Shown here: piece by piece, positions 61,701-64,000 of the stretch
Layout: the number at the start of each line of letters is the position of its first letter
Numbering within the stretch: the first letter of the stretch is position 1
Assembly (NCBI GenBank): GCA_030562195.1
Contig: JAUJPP010000005.1
Span: 23,547,106 to 23,611,105, forward strand
Length of the DNA stretch: 64,000 nucleotides
Reading direction: 5' to 3'
Source of the DNA: Nipponacmea schrenckii
Taxonomy: Eukaryota > Mollusca > Gastropoda > Lottiidae
The notes under the pieces: generated by a model
Databases searched by the model: none
Told to the model about the DNA's origin: nothing
Seen by the model: the letters and a program-made list of their open reading frames with translations, nothing else
Position numbers and translations under genes: made by a program

Positions 61701-62638
61701 AGCTACAATCCGACTTCCACATTGTTTAGTATCGGGTCTGGAATGTATAATAAGATACATTTATATTTTTTGCTAAAAGGTTTATAAACATTTCCCCTAG
61801 ATTTGAGCTTTATATTTTTAAAGGAGTCATTGGAATATTACTCACAAAAAATTATTACTTCCGATGTTGATAATATCGCAATGAATAGTACTTTACAGCG
61901 ATAATTCATTCTCTGATTTCTTTTTTCTATTTTTTTCTTAAACTTATTAAAGGAAAGATGGACAGATGGTATACGCCAACTGTGAAATACCTGGATTGAA
62001 AGTTATGATGTCGAAAGATGGTAAGGATTGGAAACGGGTATCCAGTGAAGGCATACGAGTTGAGGGAAACTGGAAGTTTGTTTCATTGTAAGTAATAAGC
62101 AGGACATGTCAAATAAATCGAAGTAGAGATATAAATATGTGAATACTGCTCATAAATATTTGCATTGACATCAATACAAACATAAACCTCGTGCCACTGA
62201 GATAACAATAGACGGTGCATTTTGAGTCTCAATATTTGCTTTACCACTTGATAGAACCCAATTTCAGCCAAGCATATCACAAAAGTTATCAATATCACAT
62301 CATAAATGTATATTTCGACAGAAAAGATAGCACGAACTCAAGTTTCGGTTACGTCACTTCAGATTTCATAAAAAGGTTTTATCAGGTTTGACCAAACTCG
62401 CTTAATGGTTGACTCTAGGGTGGTAAGGAGATGTGAAGACGGACATTTTATGGCATATTAAGAATTTAGTATATTCCCTTTTTTCAGATCTGCTGACGAA
62501 CGAAGAAGATCTCGCGAAATTTCAATGGAATTCACTACTCAACCTACTTCAGGAAGCATGCCATTTCAATACCAGTATACATCAATAAAAATTATAATAT
62601 CATTTTTTATAACAACTGTAGGAATTTTTTTCACTTAA
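1701..62638 (+). CDS. Double-module GH20 beta-N-acetylhexosaminidase (chitobiase), 19 coding exons
   Basis: Spliced model: 1701-1743, 25867-26407, 27233-27396, 27668-28098, 29093-29642, 29973-30142, 31174-31411, 38515-38767, 39000-39134, 40219-40265, 40514-41003, 46401-46621, 47794-48251, 50787-51167, 51396-51737, 51887-52127, 61311-61563, 61953-62087, 62488-62638. Total 5244 nt, open throughout, 1747 aa. GH20 enzymes remove terminal GlcNAc/GalNAc from chitin oligomers and glycans by substrate-assisted catalysis. Module 1 (about residues 16-857) has R340, the DDE motif at 377-379, H452 in PGHA and the catalytic pair D537-E538; module 2 (about 858-1728) has R1194, DDE from 1231, H1308 and D1393-E1394. 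Both therefore look active. A signal peptide (1-15) and a C-terminal hydrophobic tail (1731-1747) suggest a secreted, probably GPI-anchored surface enzyme. A single chitobiase module is normally about 850-900 aa, so this is twice the usual length. Alternative: two separate genes, disfavoured by the 248-bp intron between modules and continuous phase. Confidence 0.88.
2129..2312. repeat. Direct plus inverted repeat cluster
   Basis: A unit of about 50 bp starting 'caaattcttatggaatacaa' occurs at about 2129-2180, again at 2208-2260, and then as its reverse complement at about 2262-2311. The last two face each other with almost no spacer and could form a hairpin. Confidence 0.85.
2479..3049. mobile_element. 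MITE-like element with long terminal inverted repeats
   Basis: About 570 bp bounded by 'gacctaactttcgttcgtat' on the left and its reverse complement on the right. The imperfect arms are about 100 bp and include the shared 'ggctttgtacgtaaccacta' word. No open frame inside, so a non-autonomous foldback or MITE. A target-site duplication was not clear. Confidence 0.8.
6280..6560. repeat. Remnant of dispersed 'ggttcatccttgg / aagtttcatcaa' repeat
   Basis: Two tandem units of about 170 bp carrying 'gggttcatccttg-gtgattacaaagact-ac-ccaagtttcatcaaa'. The same family, often in tandem, recurs at 240-400, 47080-47560, 52250-53160 and 58987-59160, in both orientations. Confidence 0.7.
6715..6990. repeat. 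Two-unit tandem repeat, about 140-bp period
   Basis: The segment around 'aatgagccaaatataacaaa' at about 6720 is repeated, diverged, at about 6859 ('aatgagccataattatatta'), each followed by 'aatctgattatg'. The sequence just downstream (7018-7105) is also found at about 38350-38450. Confidence 0.65.
7962..8385 (+). repeat. Left arm of a 0.4 kb inverted-repeat pair
   Basis: Begins 'tatggaggtcaattatggtc' and ends 'caattattcatattaac'. Rich in 'aatgcaaa / cattaaaggt' words. Its reverse complement lies at 24181-24590, so the two copies face each other across 16 kb of repeats. Confidence 0.8.
8472..9541 (+). repeat. Dispersed 1.05 kb repeat, copy 1 (forward)
   Basis: Starts 'ctagaattgcttacagttct' and ends 'tccgagaattac' followed by a run of A. 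Contains several CCGGAAGT words and a hairpin (agtttgtctgcaaact) near its 3' end. No open frame conserved between copies. The 3' A-run suggests retroposition, but no promoter-box head was recognised. Confidence 0.8.
9540..13470. repeat. Nested segmental duplications, units 0.35-0.6 kb
   Basis: 9547-9980 recurs at 11408-11860 ('tagaactgtgaacagctccg' start). 10260-10600 recurs almost unchanged at 10851-11195, about 590 bp on. 10008-10560 recurs at 12512-13090, and a further diverged unit lies at 13090-13440. Each unit carries 'aaggtcattgaaggtgaagg' and 'aaaccggaagtgat' words. The two short open frames duplicated at 10008 and 12512 lie inside these units and are not thought to be genes. Confidence 0.8.
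13700..14640. repeat. Duplicated 0.2 kb segments
   Basis: 13700-13880 recurs at 14375-14542 ('ccatatatatttcggcaat' and 'tcctccgagaccctatttcg'), and 14125-14210 recurs at 14545-14640 ('gggcttaaccacgcccacaa'). Non-coding. Confidence 0.75.
14701..15833 (-). repeat. Dispersed 1.05 kb repeat, copy 2 (reverse)
   Basis: Reverse orientation copy. On the + strand it runs from the 'ttacgtatttcgactttggc' flank through 'gagtttgcagacaaactggt' to 'gtaagcaattctag'. It includes the short flank that also forms the palindrome at 20876-20986. Confidence 0.8.
16280..16487 (-). pseudogene. LINE reverse-transcriptase C-terminal fragment
   Basis: Read on the minus strand, this gives ALDWNHQGHRRQGRP, then GRIGKTWNEAKRTAHNRMRW and VAALCSARNEED. 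That is the characteristic C-terminal tail of many non-LTR retrotransposon ORF2 proteins (CR1/RTE-like in style). Only about 70 codons remain, with no RT core. Confidence 0.7.
16990..20560. repeat. Further CCGGAAGT-rich repeat units
   Basis: Outside copy 3 of the 1.05 kb repeat, 17030-17880 and 19500-20480 hold diverged versions of one unit ('gcaattttgatcaaaatat-aagtgt', 'aaaggtcaaggtcac', 'aaattccggaagt'). 19080-19480 and 19870-20330 are duplicates of each other ('caaaaatcggctcccacacg / gactctcacacaattgtgag'). Confidence 0.7.
18000..19056 (+). repeat. Dispersed 1.05 kb repeat, copy 3 (forward)
   Basis: Same orientation as copy 1, from 'ctagaattgctaacaattat' to 'gtttgtctgcaaactcatcc'. A-tail absent. 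Confidence 0.8.
20620..20645. repeat. Perfect 11-bp hairpin
   Basis: 'gcagtgcgttc' and its exact reverse complement 'gaacgcactgc' are separated by four bases. Confidence 0.85.
20767..20877 (+). repeat. Internally deleted copy of the 1.05 kb repeat with long A-tail
   Basis: Only about 110 bp: the first ~45 bp of the repeat ('ctagaattgcttacaatgat' to 'gagagccttaaaa') joined to its last ~40 bp ('ccttttaccagtttgtctgc') and about 29 A. Retaining both ends while losing the middle is typical of non-autonomous element derivatives. Confidence 0.8.
20876..20986. repeat. Near-perfect 50-bp palindrome
   Basis: Left arm 20876-20925 and right arm 20937-20986 are reverse complements with about one mismatch, separated by 11 bp of A/T. 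The arms are the outer flanks of the 1.05 kb repeat meeting head to head. Confidence 0.85.
20938..21902 (-). repeat. Dispersed 1.05 kb repeat, copy 4 (reverse)
   Basis: Reverse copy with an internal deletion around 21335 that removes the segment containing 'gatttctcgtttaatataaa'. Ends 'gtaagcaattctag' and is followed directly by copy 5 in the same orientation. Confidence 0.8.
21917..22881 (-). repeat. Dispersed 1.05 kb repeat, copy 5 (reverse)
   Basis: Reverse copy in tandem with copy 4, with its own internal losses around 22510 and 22650. Ends 'gtaagcaattct' at 22881. Confidence 0.8.
24181..24590 (-). repeat. Right arm of the 0.4 kb inverted-repeat pair
   Basis: Reverse complement of 7962-8385, from 'gttaatatgaataattgaca' (here read as ttaatatgaataattgac on the + strand) to 'gaccataattgacctccata'. 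The arms have small indels. They may be two independent insertions of one element or the ends of one large unit. Confidence 0.8.
25867..26407 (+). CDS. Exon 2, module 1 CHB_HEX domain
   Basis: Acceptor AG at 25865-25866, donor GTATTT at 26408 (phase 2). Encodes residues 15-195: the bacterial-chitobiase-type N-terminal carbohydrate-binding-like domain (CHB_HEX), recognised by NWEIFF, the HYIISPTDKF segment and the closing NPFTAQERY stretch that leads to the next domain. Reading on past 26407 gives an unrelated tail and a stop, which marks the true donor. Confidence 0.88.
27233..27396 (+). CDS. Exon 3, module 1 start of GH20b region
   Basis: Acceptor AG at 27231-27232, donor GTAAAG at 27397 (phase 1). 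Encodes residues 195-249, including KISIIPKPVFIKE, the usual lead-in from CHB_HEX to the GH20b domain. The equivalent exon in module 2 is 46401-46621, whose 5' splice junction sits about 16 codons earlier in the alignment. Confidence 0.85.
27668..28098 (+). CDS. Exon 4, module 1 GH20b and start of catalytic barrel
   Basis: Acceptor AG at 27666-27667, donor GTAACT at 28099 (phase 0). Encodes residues 250-393. Contains the substrate-binding Arg in YRGMHIDVGRNF (R340) and HLSDDEGWR (D377, D378, E379), hallmark GH20 motifs. Module 2 exon 13 is nearly identical across this stretch and has the same exon phases. Confidence 0.93.
28325..28859. mobile_element. MITE candidate in intron 4
   Basis: About 535 bp bounded by 'ccttaagggggttgacaac' and its imperfect reverse complement 'gttgccaacccccttaagg'. 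No coding content. Lies wholly inside the 994-bp intron 28099-29092. Confidence 0.65.
29093..29642 (+). CDS. Exon 5, module 1 catalytic core
   Basis: Acceptor AG at 29091-29092, donor GTATTA at 29643 (phase 1). Encodes residues 394-577: IGAKRCYD, EFDMPGHARAA (H452) and the catalytic YHFGGDEV with D537 (polarises the acetamido group) and E538 (general acid/base). Unlike module 2 this exon has no intron before the GGDEV motif. Confidence 0.93.
29973..30142 (+). CDS. Exon 6, module 1 barrel (WEDG / WEWG)
   Basis: Acceptor AG at 29971-29972, donor GTAAAT at 30143 (phase 0). Encodes residues 577-633 with MAAWEDG (W586) and WNNIWEWG, aromatic residues that line the -1 sugar pocket in GH20 enzymes. 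In module 2 the same region is fused to the GGDEV exon. Confidence 0.9.
30437..30800 (+). pseudogene. MULE-type transposase C-terminal fragment
   Basis: Conceptual translation gives RAVGLPIDRIQETCNDIM, then TWVNDDARFPHLWNHYNT and, after a short break, LEGFHSRLNKMFTHNHP. The 'WNHYN--PTTNN-LEGFHSRLN' signature is seen at the end of many invertebrate MULE/FLYWCH-linked transposases. A frameshift sits in the PTTN region. Lies in intron 6. The same signature recurs at 36740-36865. Confidence 0.65.
31174..31411 (+). CDS. Exon 7, module 1 barrel
   Basis: Acceptor CAG at 31171-31173, donor GTAAGC at 31412 (phase 1). Encodes residues 634-713: ATHLYFDHPYEPDPEERGYYW, followed by the cysteine-bearing KTFCKDEETCP loop. 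Paralogous to exon 16 (51887-52127), which keeps the same phases and the two cysteines. Confidence 0.92.
31618..31740. repeat. Hairpin of about 50-bp arms
   Basis: 'ataatggcctcaaactgtcc' on the left and its reverse-complement partner 'ggacagtttgaggctattat' on the right enclose 'aaagaaagaacaa ... ttgttctttcttt'. A weaker related hairpin lies at 37910-38020. Confidence 0.85.
32201..32650 (+). pseudogene. Tyrosine-recombinase (Crypton-like) C-terminal fragment
   Basis: An open stretch of about 148 codons. It contains NHFLRATAATRLYDA, VEKTGHRSNAV and TTYKRT, which fit the Arg ... His-x-x-Arg ... Tyr layout of tyrosine recombinases, in the form seen in Crypton-type transposons and derived KIAA1958/ZMYM-like proteins. 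The N-terminal half and the first catalytic Arg region are missing or degraded upstream (31870-32200 has scattered stops). Confidence 0.7.
33045..33775 (+). pseudogene. Possible LINE ORF1 remnant
   Basis: 33045-33293 encodes an acidic Ser/Asp-rich stretch (SNFSDSDFDSDSEID), with a stop. 33390-33596 continues with WIEIVFSKFIPSNPEIS. 33600-33775 reads EKSKCEAAIEKMSIEILRLS, coiled-coil-like, after one more stop. Position immediately before a reverse transcriptase suggests ORF1 of the same LINE, but no ORF1 domain is recognised. Confidence 0.4.
33890..35594 (+). pseudogene. LINE reverse-transcriptase pseudogene, copy 1
   Basis: Broken non-LTR RT. Recognisable pieces in order: NATKSAGLDKLNPLFLKYG, KSGAKSDPYNYRPISVLSSV, FSHQSGFRSNSSCQTALTNI, FFDFTKAFDLISHEII, the VPQGSILGPLLFNLYINNLP block, and the active-site FADDTTIYTSG. 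The C-terminal part includes NNLSPSYHSSLFN and KYKGSILWNGLDENFESA. Several stops and frameshifts, and a short partial duplication at 33920-34120. The endonuclease domain is absent. Style is Jockey/CR1/L2-like; the clade is not certain. Confidence 0.88.
35950..36410. repeat. Minisatellite, about 107-bp unit, downstream of LINE copy 1
   Basis: Four diverged units built on 'gtcatgtacttgatcgccgg' and 'cacatgtacttgtgtatttt'. The same array, in the same relation to the LINE, is at 57450-58095, so it is probably part of the LINE 3' region. Confidence 0.8.
36630..36865 (+). pseudogene. Second MULE-type transposase fragment
   Basis: Reads MWNHFDIDGPRTNNNLEGFH, then SRLNFLLSHIYPKIYRFIE, and stops. Same C-terminal signature as the fragment at 30437-30800 but a different sequence, so an independent remnant. 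Confidence 0.65.
38515..38767 (+). CDS. Exon 8, module 1 end of barrel
   Basis: Acceptor AG at 38513-38514, donor GTACGT at 38768 (phase 2). Encodes residues 713-797: GMQGHLWSETVRT with the family's conserved Trp-Ser-Glu, then FPRILAIGERAWHKADWE and the end of the barrel, YRVSPPGG. It follows a 7.1 kb transposon-filled intron. Confidence 0.92.
39000..39134 (+). CDS. Exon 9, module 1 C-terminal beta domain
   Basis: Acceptor AG at 38998-38999, donor GTAAGA at 39135 (phase 2). Encodes residues 797-842, a small beta-rich segment ending SVLLKT. It matches the position, length (135 nt) and phases of exon 18 in module 2, which supports it although the sequence itself is weakly conserved. Confidence 0.82.
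40219..40265 (+). CDS. Exon 10, inter-module linker
   Basis: A 47-nt exon, acceptor CAG at 40216-40218, donor GTTTGC at 40266 (phase 1). Encodes residues 842-858 (NQVDSRESRIIILHP). It aligns with the start of the last exon of module 2 (SADERRRSREISM), so it is the C-terminal strand of module 1 with the hydrophobic tail replaced by a splice into module 2. Reading through the donor would give a short alternative C terminus ending at a TAA near 40316. Confidence 0.72.
40514..41003 (+). CDS. Exon 11, module 2 CHB_HEX domain
   Basis: Acceptor CAG at 40511-40513, donor GTTTGT at 41004 (phase 2). Encodes residues 858-1021. Matches exon 2 in order of motifs: NWEIYF, FKLTPTRKFGELKP, and the WVKDFNRVEQWKR end. 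No ATG or signal peptide precedes it; it begins in phase 1, exactly as exon 10 ends. The domain has diverged more from module 1 than the catalytic barrel has. Confidence 0.9.
42964..44559. mobile_element. TIR element inserted into the transposase
   Basis: Bounded by 'tatacgcccac' and 'gtgggcgtat', inverted. Begins with a run of 'gtcc' units (about 43009-43035) and then a tandem array. It splits the transposase between its MYSFDYQQNL and GIHDHISED motifs, so it arrived later. A second member of the family is at 47013-47572. Confidence 0.75.
43040..44040. repeat. Tandem array, about 160-bp unit, six to seven copies
   Basis: Each unit runs 'gggttgtatccacaatagag', 'atgaaacttggtatacatgt', 'tgatatctcggtcaagttcg', 'gagttattgcacttgactta'. 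The middle units are nearly identical; the last ones have decayed (44040-44500). Confidence 0.9.
46401..46621 (+). CDS. Exon 12, module 2 start of GH20b region
   Basis: Acceptor TAG at 46398-46400, donor GTATGT at 46622 (phase 1). Encodes residues 1021-1095: DRFDPFTPNYRFSINAK then VIPTPLQYTV, the usual chitobiase lead into GH20b. The preceding 5.4 kb intron is mostly one DNA transposon. Confidence 0.88.
47013..47572. mobile_element. Second 'tatacgcccac' TIR element
   Basis: Left end 'ttatacgcccatacattaat' followed at once by 'gtgggcgtata'; right end 'aatgtgggcgtatta'. Inside are diverged units of the 'gatgaaacttggtgtgagtg' family. Non-coding. In intron 12. Confidence 0.7.
47794..48251 (+). 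CDS. Exon 13, module 2 GH20b and start of catalytic barrel
   Basis: Acceptor CAG at 47791-47793, donor GTGATC at 48252 (phase 0). Encodes residues 1095-1247 with YRGMHIDVGRNFHS (R1194) and HLTDDEGWRLEIPG (DDE from residue 1231). This is the segment most alike between the two modules. Reading past 48251 loses all similarity, which marks the donor. Confidence 0.93.
48677..50661. mobile_element. 2 kb foldback element in intron 13
   Basis: Arms of about 0.5 kb: 48677-49182 and 50198-50661 are reverse complements ('atggtggcctaccgctatca' and 'tgatagcggtaggccaccat'). A second pair, 49254-49300 and 49802-49848, and a third, 49859-49927 and 50011-50080, are nested inside. The centre is a tRNA-like sequence. 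No open frame. Confidence 0.82.
49924..50008 (-). tRNA. tRNA-like pseudogene or SINE head (class II type)
   Basis: On the minus strand: 'tggccgagtgg' fits the pol III A box and 'ggttcaaaacc' the B box, about 60 nt apart, which suggests a long variable arm as in tRNA-Leu or tRNA-Ser. The acceptor stem does not pair well, so a functional tRNA is unlikely; a tRNA-derived SINE core or pseudogene is the better reading. Anticodon not assigned. Confidence 0.5.
50787..51167 (+). CDS. Exon 14, module 2 barrel (PGHA)
   Basis: Acceptor AG at 50785-50786, donor GTAAGT at 51168 (phase 0). Encodes residues 1248-1374: IGSKRCHDLSEQTC, IIPEVDMPGHAHSAIKSM (H1308), then VQLFNDNSINPCIEST. It ends just before the catalytic segment, at an intron position absent from module 1. 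Confidence 0.93.
51396..51737 (+). CDS. Exon 15, module 2 catalytic residues
   Basis: Acceptor CAG at 51393-51395, donor GTATTT at 51738 (phase 0). Encodes residues 1375-1488: FHFGGDEVAEGSW with D1393-E1394, DLAGWEDG, and the WSNVWEWG segment. It combines in one exon what module 1 spreads over exons 5 and 6. Confidence 0.93.
51887..52127 (+). CDS. Exon 16, module 2 barrel, GC splice donor
   Basis: Acceptor TAG at 51884-51886. Encodes residues 1489-1569 (ATHYYFDHPYEPDPLERGHYW and the SDFCGDDGKKCP loop). Phase 1 is needed to join exon 17, which places the donor at 52128, GCAAGT: a GC-AG intron. The only nearby GT, at 52132, would give phase 2 and break the frame. Confidence 0.9.
52190..53165. 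repeat. Diverged tandem array of the 'gatgaaacttggtgtgag' family
   Basis: Five to six units of about 165 bp: 'acaattcttgacggattttgatg', 'caaggatgaaccctattgaa', 'gagttattgcccttgttctt'. Older and more decayed than the 43.0 kb array. Confidence 0.75.
53220..53733 (+). pseudogene. LINE endonuclease fragment, copy 2
   Basis: In shifting frames this reads EINLTKHKPLLI, IIVLRDFNIDVSNGKNSNW, TRVTKTSSTIIDHVIVSNES and VPVYGLSDHYPT: the C-terminal half of an apurinic-like LINE endonuclease (DFN, then IDH and SDH motifs). The ORF is broken by stops, and it is interrupted at 53734 by an insertion. Confidence 0.8.
53734..55624. mobile_element. 1.9 kb insertion of CGAATAACG-type minisatellite with 9-bp target duplication
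   Basis: 'ctacccaac' occurs at 53725-53733 and again at 55625-55633, exactly flanking the insertion, and the LINE coding sense resumes after the second copy. The body is mostly 'cgaataacgaaaaacgaata' units broken by 'cctcctcttggtgcttacaa' spacers and a recurring 'catctagaagtgctacaata'. A unique core lies at 53880-54130. Open frames here are only translations of the repeat (runs of RYSFF). Confidence 0.8.
55634..57420 (+). pseudogene. LINE reverse-transcriptase pseudogene, copy 2
   Basis: Same LINE family as copy 1. Pieces: EECSIPYINKYEVFKQLSS, NATKSAGLDKFNPLFLKYG, HQSGFRYTSSCQTALTNIIE, then a deletion that joins NVYDAVNNN directly to LYINDLPLHINSNCDHF and ADDTTIYTSGKSVTEIQ. The loss removes the FTKAFD motif and the PQG block. 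Ends KYKGSILLNGLDENFKPA. Confidence 0.88.
57450..58095. repeat. Minisatellite downstream of LINE copy 2
   Basis: Five to six diverged units of about 107 bp ('gtcatgtacttgatcgccgg', 'tgcacatgtacttgtgtatt'), paralogous to 35950-36410. The short G-rich open frames here are read-throughs of the units. Confidence 0.8.
58140..58990. repeat. CCGGAAGT-type repeat and LINE-like tail with (ATT)n
   Basis: 58240-58400 has three ACCGGAAGT words in both orientations and 58555-58810 three 'gtgaccttgaccttcaa' words, as in intron 1. 58830-58880 matches the reverse complement of the 9540 and 11400 segments. It ends 'aataaagatcttattattat', an ATT microsatellite at 58960-58986 of the sort that closes many LINE copies. 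Confidence 0.65.
59325..59400. repeat. Poly-T-rich low-complexity tract
   Basis: Runs of T broken by single C or A over about 75 bp. The open frame across it is a Phe/Ser low-complexity artefact. Confidence 0.85.
59688..60130. repeat. Cluster of nested palindromes
   Basis: 59740-59858 is a long hairpin centred on 'gataaaagtgcaaaac ... ttttgcacttttatc'. 59930-59983 pairs with 60010-60070 around 'gataacgctttttatca'. 'tcacccaataaggtattct' (59688) pairs with 'agaataccttattgggtga' (60000-60018). Also repeated are 'tttatcacccaatatcgc' and its complement. Confidence 0.85.
60201..60412. repeat. Minisatellite, about 67-bp unit
   Basis: Three units of 'ctgttttcacctcgggtgaa', 'aactcaaaataaaaactaaa', 'aaataaatgagtttccacctg'. 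The 'ttttcaccCGGGTGaaaa' part is itself palindromic. Confidence 0.85.
60790..60804 (+). repeat. Poly-G run
   Basis: Fifteen consecutive G in AT-rich DNA. Similar runs are at 4300-4317 (18 G) and 25672-25683 (12 G). Confidence 0.9.
61311..61563 (+). CDS. Exon 17, module 2 end of barrel
   Basis: Acceptor TAG at 61308-61310, donor GTGAGT at 61564 (phase 2). Encodes residues 1569-1653: GIQGNLWSETVRQ, FPRLLALAERAWHKAEWE, ending YRVPPPGI. Same length (253 nt) and phases as exon 8. Confidence 0.93.
61953..62087 (+). CDS. Exon 18, module 2 C-terminal beta domain
   Basis: Acceptor AG at 61951-61952, donor GTAAGT at 62088 (phase 2). Encodes residues 1653-1698 (DGQMVYANCEIPGL, then MMSKDGKDWKRVSS), the closing domain typical of chitobiase-type GH20 enzymes. 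Exactly as long as exon 9. Confidence 0.9.
62488..62638 (+). CDS. Exon 19, C-terminal tail with probable GPI signal, stop
   Basis: Acceptor CAG at 62485-62487, stop TAA at 62636-62638. Encodes residues 1698-1747: a basic stretch (DERRRSRE), a Thr/Ser-rich part with small residues S1719-G1720-S1721, an 11-residue polar spacer and a hydrophobic run (KIIISFFITTVGIFFT) that ends at the stop. This order is the textbook pattern of a GPI-attachment signal. A tail-type membrane anchor is the alternative. Confidence 0.85.
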
Positions 62639-62996
62639 CCTATTTTACTGATATCCGTATTCTGCAGTTAGTTAAATTTCTAAATTTAGGCCTAATATGT
62701 TATGAACTACTTGTATTGTTATTTCATTTATGAAAATAACAAACTTATTAGCAGACCAGTTTAAGGTAAACGCATGAAAATAATTCTGAAAAATCTTGAG
62801 ATATCTATATTATTTTCAGAATGTAAATCTTATTTTCAGTGCTTTACAATAAGAAAAGCTGAAGTGATTGTCGTAAAGCATCATCCCAAACTAAATATCG
62901 GTATATCATAATTTGATAAAGATACAAAATCTTTTAACAGATGATAAAATTTGTAAATTGCATTTATTTTGTTATTTTGTTATGTATAATACAACT

Positions 62997-63002
62997 AATA
63001 AA
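62997..63002 (+). promoter_or_regulatory. Polyadenylation signal AATAAA
   Basis: First well-placed AATAAA after the stop codon, giving a 3' UTR of about 380 nt. No downstream gene is visible in the remaining kilobase. Confidence 0.65.
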
Positions 63003-64000
63003 ACACTTTTGAAATAACTACACGTTCCTTGAGTAGTTCTCTTTGATGCGTAAAATCGTATGAAGTTCCGAGTCAATTAATATCCATTATGTCATGTGAT
63101 TTTCAAACCGGCCAATAATGATTTTTGCGAGTTTTTGTATGATCAAGTATGATCATGTGCACAAAAAGAAAATCATAAGACAGTCATGATAATTTGGAAC
63201 ATTTTATTTATATCAGCGTTACTGCAATATGATGTTGAATCGTTCATTGCTAACATTTCCACTATCTCATATATTCTTTTGAGAAGTTTCCCATTTCAAA
63301 AGATTAACGATTGAAAATTAACGAACCAAAACTATCCACCATAGGCCCTATACCACTCCAATTAAATAACTAATAATTTCCCAAAAATATTTCGTGTCTT
63401 TATCTCCACATCAGTTGCACAAAATGTACAAATTGTAGTAAGAAAAGTAGGTTATGTTATTGCATTCTTACGAGCTCTGAAATGTGACCTACTTGAACTT
63501 AAGATAATATTAATTTGTTTCTTTTCAAAAGATTTACTTCGCAAAGAACAATGCGATTGCAAATATTTATTTACAGTTGAACGTGGTTTAAATGATAAAT
63601 CATATGCCATCAAATAGTGTACATTTAATGTTTTATTTAAATATATTGCAAGATTTGGTGTTATTTTTTTTTTCCTTCGAACTTACTGCTTTTTTTTCGG
63701 AAAGTTTTTTCTTTTTTTTCGAATTCAACTCAGCCTTAACAAGAAATGCTACATAAAAACTGTTATTATTTTGTCGGTAAATGCCTCAAGACTAAATCAG
63801 GTGAATGTATTTTTACGCCATTTTGTCCAACAAAATCCATTTTTACATTTTTTTCTCATTTCTGTCTCTAAGTTTGATTTGATTTTCATCAAACATTTTT
63901 TTATCAATTCGCGCTAATTACTATAAGATAACAATTAAATATTTTTTTTTTTTTTCACCCATTTTATTCTTACTTTTACAATTTTATTTGGATCGATCTG
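63003..64000. other. Downstream DNA, no gene seen
   Basis: AT-rich with T-runs at about 63660-63720 and 63940-63960. I see no coding sequence or recognisable repeat. Confidence 0.6.

Noticed and set aside
40514..62638. Second independent hexosaminidase gene
   Set aside because: No leader, promoter-sized gap or polyA signal between exon 10 and exon 11; codon phase is continuous. Kept as the alternative in the gene entry.

Overview
The window is AT-rich eukaryotic DNA with spliced genes, long introns, LINE and DNA-transposon debris, minisatellites and homopolymer runs. The dispersed repeat style (arrays of 'aaggatgaaccctattgaaaatcag'-type units, 'tatacgcccac' terminal inverted repeats) and the bacterial-type chitobiase architecture fit a mollusc. 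The species cannot be fixed from the sequence; mollusc is an inference.

One protein-coding gene, on the + strand, fills almost the whole window. I assembled 19 coding exons (1701-62638). Every internal junction is supported by an acceptor AG, a donor GT (one GC) and matching codon phase, and the summed coding length is 5244 nt (1747 aa plus stop). The predicted protein has a signal peptide, then two complete GH20 chitobiase/beta-N-acetylhexosaminidase modules in tandem. Each module has an N-terminal CHB_HEX domain, an alpha+beta GH20b region, a catalytic GH20 barrel with intact Asp-Glu pair and a C-terminal beta domain. A short hydrophobic tail without a cytoplasmic end suggests a GPI anchor. 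Module 1 is encoded at 25867-40265, module 2 at 40514-62087. The modules are joined through an intron of only 248 bp, which leaves little room for a terminator and a second promoter, so I read this as an intragenic duplication rather than two genes.

Layout. 1-1700: upstream DNA with repeat fragments. 1744-25866: a 24.1 kb first intron, of which about 7.9-24.6 kb is a thick nest of non-coding repeats (several copies of a roughly 1.05 kb element in both orientations, tandem segmental duplications, many ACCGGAAGT and AAGGTCA words), bounded by a 0.4 kb inverted-repeat pair. 26408-31173: compact introns with a possible MITE and a MULE transposase scrap. 31412-38514: a 5.6 kb TIR-bounded element holding tyrosine-recombinase, LINE and MULE remnants. 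41004-46400: a 4.6 kb DNA transposon with a decayed transposase, itself split by a second TIR element. 48252-50786: a large foldback with a tRNA-like core. 52128-61310: a LINE split by a 1.9 kb minisatellite-like insertion with a 9-bp target duplication, followed by minisatellites and palindromes. After the stop codon there is a polyadenylation signal at 62997 and then AT-rich DNA.

The transposon genes I could see all carry stops, frameshifts or deletions, so the hexosaminidase is the only gene here that looks functional. The most notable result is the double-headed, apparently surface-anchored GH20 enzyme.
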